A DNA stretch of 64,000 bases from the NCBI RefSeq assembly GCF_001482385.1, contig NZ_CP013611.1, positions 3,789,501 through 3,853,500 on the forward strand. Direction: 5' to 3'. The stretch's first letter is position 1, and each line of letters starts with the position of its first letter. Under the pieces are notes generated by a model. The model did not search any database. It saw nothing but the letters and a program-made list of their open reading frames with translations, and was not told the DNA's origin. This stretch comes from Pseudoalteromonas rubra. Lineage in GTDB: Bacteria > Pseudomonadota > Gammaproteobacteria > Enterobacterales > Alteromonadaceae. The position numbers were made by a program, and so were the translations under genes. Shown piece by piece: positions 59,648-64,000 of the stretch.

Positions 59648-62068
59648 ATGCAAATAAGAAATTGGTTTACACGACATCCTCTGTTGTGCCGATTTGGCAC
59701 CTTTATTTTGGCACCGTCGGTATTGTGTGCTTACGTGGCATATCAGCAACAGGTCATTTCAGCGTTACCGCAAACGGGGGCAAATACGGTCTCGGCTGCT
59801 GTTCTTGAGCAGGTAACGGTAACGCGCGACGCACATGGTGTGCCATATATTGATGCGGATTCAATGGCAGATGTTTATTTTGCTATGGGTTATCTGCATG
59901 CACAAGACAGGTTGTGGCAGCTGGAGTTACAACGTCGACTCAGTGCTGGCACGTTGAGTGAGGTGTTTGGCAAAGAGAGCGTGAATTATGACGTTTGGGT
60001 CCGCACGCTGGGGCTCTATGAGGTGGCAGAACAAAGTAAAGCCTATTTGTCTGAGCAGGCTTTGGCGTCATTGCAGTCTTATACGGCTGGGATCAATGAC
60101 TTCCTGCGTGGGCAGCCCACACTGCCGGTTGAGTTTACTCTGCTCGGGATTACGCCAGCGCCATGGCGTGTTGAAGATTCACTGGCATGGATGAAAATGT
60201 TCTCTCTCAGCATGTCGGGTAACCTGGAAGAAGAAATCCAGCGTAGTGTGGCATTAAAAACGTTACCCAAATCCTTGTTTGCTGAATTCTTTGGATCTGA
60301 ATTGGCACCATCAGAGTCCCTGGACGATGGGCAGGTCGCCAGCCTATCCGGGTTACACCATACAATTAAGCAATTGGAAACGGATTATAAGATTGGCGGT
60401 AAACACATAGGCAGTAACGCTTGGGTGGTTTCTGCTGAAAAAAGTGCATCTGGCAGTGCCATCTTGGCCAATGACCCGCATCTGGGCCTGCAAATTCCCT
60501 CTTTGTGGTATGCGGTATCGCAGCAGTTACCAGACTCTCAGTTGCAGGGCATGAGTTTGGTCGGGTTACCTGTCATTGTGTTTGGTCAGAACAACCATAT
60601 TGCCTGGGGCGGCACGAATATGGAGGCTGATCTGCAAGACCTTGTGATGGAGGAAATCCATCCGGAAGACCCCACTCTGTATCGTTACCAGCAACAGTGG
60701 CTACCTTTTACAGAGCGTACTGAATATATCAAAGTGAAAAGTGATTTTCCGAGCTTGCTTAAACCCACCTATCGGGATGTTGAACTGAAGATCAAAGAAA
60801 CGCTGACCGGTCCCGTGATCAGTAAAGCTGGCTTGCCTCAGGCTGTGTCTCTACGCTGGACGGCATTGCAGGAAAAAGACACCACCTATGAAGGCTTTTT
60901 TCACATTAATCATGCCGAAAACTGGCAGCAGTTTAAGCAAGCAGCGGATAAAATCGCATCACCCAGCCTGAATCTGTTTTACGCAGATAAGCAAGATAAC
61001 ATTGGCTTTACCGGCGCGGGTAATATTCCGGTTCGGGAACGTGGCACAGGTATTTTACCGGCTAAACGAGGCGTTGAGGGAGATGTATGGCAAGGGTTCA
61101 TTCCCAAGGATGAAATGCCAAGTGAATTTAATCCACCACGCGGTTACATCATCAATGCCAATAATAGAAATGTGGCATCGAGTTATCCTTACCATATTTC
61201 TTCCAGCTTTGCGGATCCTGCCCGTGCAGAGCGCATTGAGCAGTTACTGAATACCCAGTCACTGGATCTGGATTACATCAAACAGATGCAAATGGATGTC
61301 AAAGACCTGACGGTGAGCAAGCTAAAAACCGTGATGGAAACGGTTGTCGCTGAAGATCTGTGGCAACAAGAAGCACTCGACCACCTGAAAGCCTGGCAAG
61401 GAAACGCACACAGCGACAGCATTGCCGCGACTGTATTTTATACCTGGGCAAGGCAAATTTACCGAGTCTTACTCAATGATGAGCTTATCCCGGCATGGAA
61501 TGAGAAAGCGGCGACACGTCAGCTACTGGGTCTGCGTGGCAGAGTGAGTTACGACCAACTGGCTGAGCTGCTGGCGCAAAACTCCCCGCTATGTGATGAC
61601 ACCAATACGATAGAAACAGAATCCTGTGAAGAAGTACTACTCTCGGCACTGGACAGGACGTTAATCCTGAATAGCAAGTTACAGGGAGATGAAATTGATA
61701 ACTGGCAATGGGGTAAGTTTCAGACGACTCGCTATGACCATATGCCGTTTGGCAAGGTAAAGCACCTCAATAAGGTGTTCTCACGAGAAGTGGCGACCGG
61801 CGGTGCTACCAATACGGTCAATGTCGCGGCAGGTTTTTACGAAAAAGACAATGGCTTTATTCAGAACTATGGTGCCGGGTTCAGACAGGTGATTGATATG
61901 GGCGGGCGCTATCAGTTTATGAACTCCACCGGGCAGTCAGGCCAGCTCGCCAGCGCGCATTATGATGACATGATCACCTTGTTTGCCCAGGGACAGTATG
62001 TGTCATTTGAATCACCCAAAGAGGCATCTCGCAAGCTAACGCTAACCCCGAATCAAGGGCAGGAGTAA
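59648..62068 (+). CDS. Penicillin acylase-family Ntn hydrolase (PvdQ/AHL-acylase type)
   Basis: 806 residues from ATG 59648 (in-frame ATGs at 59603 and 59615 are alternatives). An N-terminal hydrophobic segment (about 12-33) acts as signal or anchor. The chain then starts VTVTRDAHGVPYIDA, the family opening. The alpha/beta junction is GSNAWVVS (about 256-263), where autocleavage before the serine exposes the nucleophile. The NDPHLGLQIPSLWY segment and the later GGATNTVN region complete the family. These enzymes remove acyl chains from peptides, lactones or beta-lactams in the periplasm. It overlaps the NRPS exporter operon by closeness (three bases to the next gene), so maturation of an acyl-peptide is the likely role. 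Confidence 0.9.
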   Translation: MQIRNWFTRHPLLCRFGTFILAPSVLCAYVAYQQQVISALPQTGANTVSAAVLEQVTVTRDAHGVPYIDADSMADVYFAMGYLHAQDRLWQLELQRRLSAGTLSEVFGKESVNYDVWVRTLGLYEVAEQSKAYLSEQALASLQSYTAGINDFLRGQPTLPVEFTLLGITPAPWRVEDSLAWMKMFSLSMSGNLEEEIQRSVALKTLPKSLFAEFFGSELAPSESLDDGQVASLSGLHHTIKQLETDYKIGGKHIGSNAWVVSAEKSASGSAILANDPHLGLQIPSLWYAVSQQLPDSQLQGMSLVGLPVIVFGQNNHIAWGGTNMEADLQDLVMEEIHPEDPTLYRYQQQWLPFTERTEYIKVKSDFPSLLKPTYRDVELKIKETLTGPVISKAGLPQAVSLRWTALQEKDTTYEGFFHINHAENWQQFKQAADKIASPSLNLFYADKQDNIGFTGAGNIPVRERGTGILPAKRGVEGDVWQGFIPKDEMPSEFNPPRGYIINANNRNVASSYPYHISSSFADPARAERIEQLLNTQSLDLDYIKQMQMDVKDLTVSKLKTVMETVVAEDLWQQEALDHLKAWQGNAHSDSIAATVFYTWARQIYRVLLNDELIPAWNEKAATRQLLGLRGRVSYDQLAELLAQNSPLCDDTNTIETESCEEVLLSALDRTLILNSKLQGDEIDNWQWGKFQTTRYDHMPFGKVKHLNKVFSREVATGGATNTVNVAAGFYEKDNGFIQNYGAGFRQVIDMGGRYQFMNSTGQSGQLASAHYDDMITLFAQGQYVSFESPKEASRKLTLTPNQGQE

Positions 62069-62071
62069 ACC

Positions 62072-63805
62072 GTGAATTTATTAAAACTATTTAGTGAGAG
62101 CTATCCCAACCGTGTGTTTATCTCGGTGTTGTTGGGAGCCATTTCAGGGATTTTATATTCGGGGCTTATTCCCTTTGTACTGATGAGTATTGAGAGTCCG
62201 ACACCCGGATTGCAGTTGGCTGAAGTCCCCCATGCACGATATGGGCTACTGGAAGTCGCAAACTATAAACTGGCCGCGTTGTTTTTCCTGGCCTGTACAT
62301 TCATTCTGATCATGAGAAGCCTGTCAGAGATTTTACTGCAGCGCGTTGCAACGGATGTTGCCAGAAAACTTAGAGTGAGTTTTTACGATAAAATTTCCAG
62401 AACGCCTTTGTATGCCATTGAGAAAATGGGCTCGTCTAAACTGGTTGCTTCAGTGAACCTGGATGTACCAAGGATCGTTAATGGCGCACGGGCATTACCC
62501 CTGTTGCTGATCAATTTGGTGACTCTGGTTGGTATGTTGGGCTTTCTGGTCTATCTCAATAGTGAAGTGTTTAAGATGGTGATGATCGCCATTGCGTTTG
62601 GCGTCCTGGCGTATCAAGTCCCTATGTATTTTGGCAACAAGCTGCTGACGCGTTCACGAGAGTACCGCGATGCAATTCAGGAGGGGGTGAATGGTTTGCT
62701 CTCTGGTGCAAAGGAGCTCAAGCTCGATGCGCAAAAGCGTGCTTATTTTCATCAGGACGCTTTACTGAGCAACGAAAAGAACATCCTTAAAAATGAGAAA
62801 GCCGCGCAATCTGTGCTGATATCAACCATCAACTTTGGTGATTTAATTTGTTTTTTTGTTATCGGCGCGCTGTGTTTTATTTTCGTGAATTACCACTCCA
62901 TCAGCAATAGTGAACTGGTCGCGGTGATCATGGCTTTATTGTACGTGACCGGCCCCATCGCAGTCTTGCTGAACGCTTTGCCTCAGATGATGATGGCGAC
63001 GATTTCATATAAGAAGTTCAATACGCTGCTCAATGAACTACCTGAAGAGCAAATTGACTATCAGATTTCAGAAGTGCCCAGCTGGCAGACGCTGCGCTTC
63101 GACAATGTTGAGTTTGCTTACCCCAGTGATCAGGATGAGGCAGGCTTCGCTGTTGGCCCAATCGACCTGACACTGAAGCGTGGCGAAATAGTCTTTATTG
63201 TTGGCTCGAATGGTTCTGGTAAATCAACCCTCAGCAAGCTGTTGACGCTGCACTATCAGGCGGTTGGTGGACACATTTATTTCGATGATGCGGCACTGAA
63301 CAACGCCAACATCGAAAGCTACAGGCAAGGGATCAGTGCTATCTACTCCAACTACTACCTGTTCGCAAAAATCCTTAAAGACCTGGATGACGCAACGATG
63401 GAGCTGATCCAGCACTATCTGAAGTTGTTGCACCTGGACCACAAGGTCACGATAGAAGACGGTTATTTTTCTACCGTGTCGTTATCTGATGGTCAGCGTA
63501 AACGTCTCGCTTTGCTGGTGGCCTTTTTAGAAGACAAGCAGGTGTATTTGTTCGATGAATGGGCTGCCGATCAGGACCCAATTTTCAAAGAAGTCTTTTA
63601 CAAACGCATCTTGCCCAGCCTCAAAGCAAAGCAGAAATTGGTCATCGCCATCACTCACGATGATAAGTATTTCGACCTGGCAGACAGGGTCATTGTGATG
63701 GAAGGCGGCAAGGTCGTAGAGCAGGCCTCATACACACAATACTTTGACAAATTACAGTTAAACCAGTCCGCCAAAAACGATTTTCTGGCAGAGGTAGGAG
63801 CTTAA
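62072..63805 (+). CDS. Cyclic/nonribosomal peptide ABC exporter (SyrD/PvdE type)
   Basis: 577 residues from GTG 62072 with AGGAG six bases upstream. An N-terminal membrane domain with about six helices is fused to an ATPase domain with Walker A VGSNGSGKST (about 383-392), signature LSDGQRKRL and Walker B VYLFDEWAADQD, the DEWAADQDP form typical of the PvdE/SyrD group. It exports the peptide precursor from cytoplasm to periplasm. One base separates its stop from the NRPS start. Confidence 0.93.
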   Translation: MNLLKLFSESYPNRVFISVLLGAISGILYSGLIPFVLMSIESPTPGLQLAEVPHARYGLLEVANYKLAALFFLACTFILIMRSLSEILLQRVATDVARKLRVSFYDKISRTPLYAIEKMGSSKLVASVNLDVPRIVNGARALPLLLINLVTLVGMLGFLVYLNSEVFKMVMIAIAFGVLAYQVPMYFGNKLLTRSREYRDAIQEGVNGLLSGAKELKLDAQKRAYFHQDALLSNEKNILKNEKAAQSVLISTINFGDLICFFVIGALCFIFVNYHSISNSELVAVIMALLYVTGPIAVLLNALPQMMMATISYKKFNTLLNELPEEQIDYQISEVPSWQTLRFDNVEFAYPSDQDEAGFAVGPIDLTLKRGEIVFIVGSNGSGKSTLSKLLTLHYQAVGGHIYFDDAALNNANIESYRQGISAIYSNYYLFAKILKDLDDATMELIQHYLKLLHLDHKVTIEDGYFSTVSLSDGQRKRLALLVAFLEDKQVYLFDEWAADQDPIFKEVFYKRILPSLKAKQKLVIAITHDDKYFDLADRVIVMEGGKVVEQASYTQYFDKLQLNQSAKNDFLAEVGA

Positions 63806-63806
63806 G

Positions 63807-64000
63807 ATGACACACTCTCAATGGCAATTAACCGCTTCGCAGCGCGACATACTATTAGATCAGCTCTATTTCCCGGATAGCCCTATTTACAACATTGGTG
63901 GCTATATCGTGTGCGACAACATTGACTGCACCCAACTGGCACAGGCACATAAAGCACTGATTCACAGTCATGAAGCATTTCAAATGCGTATTAGTCAGCA
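63807..64000 (+). CDS. Nonribosomal peptide synthetase, N-terminal condensation domain (partial)
   Basis: The first 64 residues of a protein that runs off the window. LTASQRDILLDQLYFPDSP followed by YNIGGYIVCD and HKALIHSHEAFQMRI matches the start of condensation domains. Beginning with a condensation domain suggests a starter condensation domain that attaches a fatty acid, which fits the acylase upstream. AGGAG lies eight bases before the ATG. Confidence 0.88.
   Translation, partial: MTHSQWQLTASQRDILLDQLYFPDSPIYNIGGYIVCDNIDCTQLAQAHKALIHSHEAFQMRISQ

Overview
The window looks like main-chromosome DNA of a marine gammaproteobacterium of the Pseudoalteromonas type. This rests on gene order and protein character (tig-clpP-clpX-lon-hupB-ppiD, rnfABCDGE-nth, multi-copy tRNA arrays, MetR, CsrD/MshH-like protein), not on a database search. 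G+C is moderate, and most genes carry clear Shine-Dalgarno sites.

Layout. 1-785: the end of a tRNA-Glu array with duplicated hairpin-bearing spacers. 999-8460: a PAS chemoreceptor, an endonuclease III paralogue lacking its iron-sulfur cluster, a membrane AraC regulator, a small membrane protein, a triple-PAS hybrid kinase and an Hpt-like fragment. 8527-10285: a Zur-box-controlled zinc-starvation pair (zinc-finger-less DksA paralogue plus COG0523 GTPase). 10282-12850: lactate permease-family transporter and a membrane protein. 12910-20004 (minus): rnfABCDGE followed by the canonical nth; RnfC carries seven 39-residue repeats. 20177-22120: CsrD-like protein. 22316-22699: four tRNA-Asn genes. 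22700-23836: a gene-free stretch dense in GATC sites with a pair of inverted DnaA boxes. 23837-40382: mostly single-gene housekeeping and regulation (MATE-uvrB, an outer membrane barrel, two LysR proteins including MetR, GST, GNAT, alcohol dehydrogenase, ElyC-like, GAF-GGDEF-EAL, pyrC, solute-binding protein, FHA, folD). 40778-41293: tRNA Pro-Arg-His-Pro-Pro. 41626-50546: the protein quality-control block tig, clpP, clpX, lon (with a sigma-32-like promoter), hupB, ppiD.

50547-54728 is a gene-poor, repeat-rich island. It holds two paralogous 48-residue peptides with double-glycine leaders that are too short to be found by ordinary ORF calling, a lipoyl/HlyD-like adaptor directly downstream of the second peptide, two 17-bp-unit minisatellites that share a 10-bp core, and a 7-bp microsatellite. 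It is followed by a LuxR regulator and a CadC/ToxR-like membrane regulator with a beta-propeller. The island is the best candidate for an undescribed system: a RiPP-like or bacteriocin-like peptide locus.

The right end (59648-64000) opens a nonribosomal peptide cluster: a penicillin-acylase-family Ntn hydrolase, a SyrD/PvdE-type ABC exporter and the first 64 residues of an NRPS condensation domain. The order suggests that an acylated peptide is exported and then deacylated in the periplasm. A lone ParB-like protein and a 64-residue protein lie just before it.
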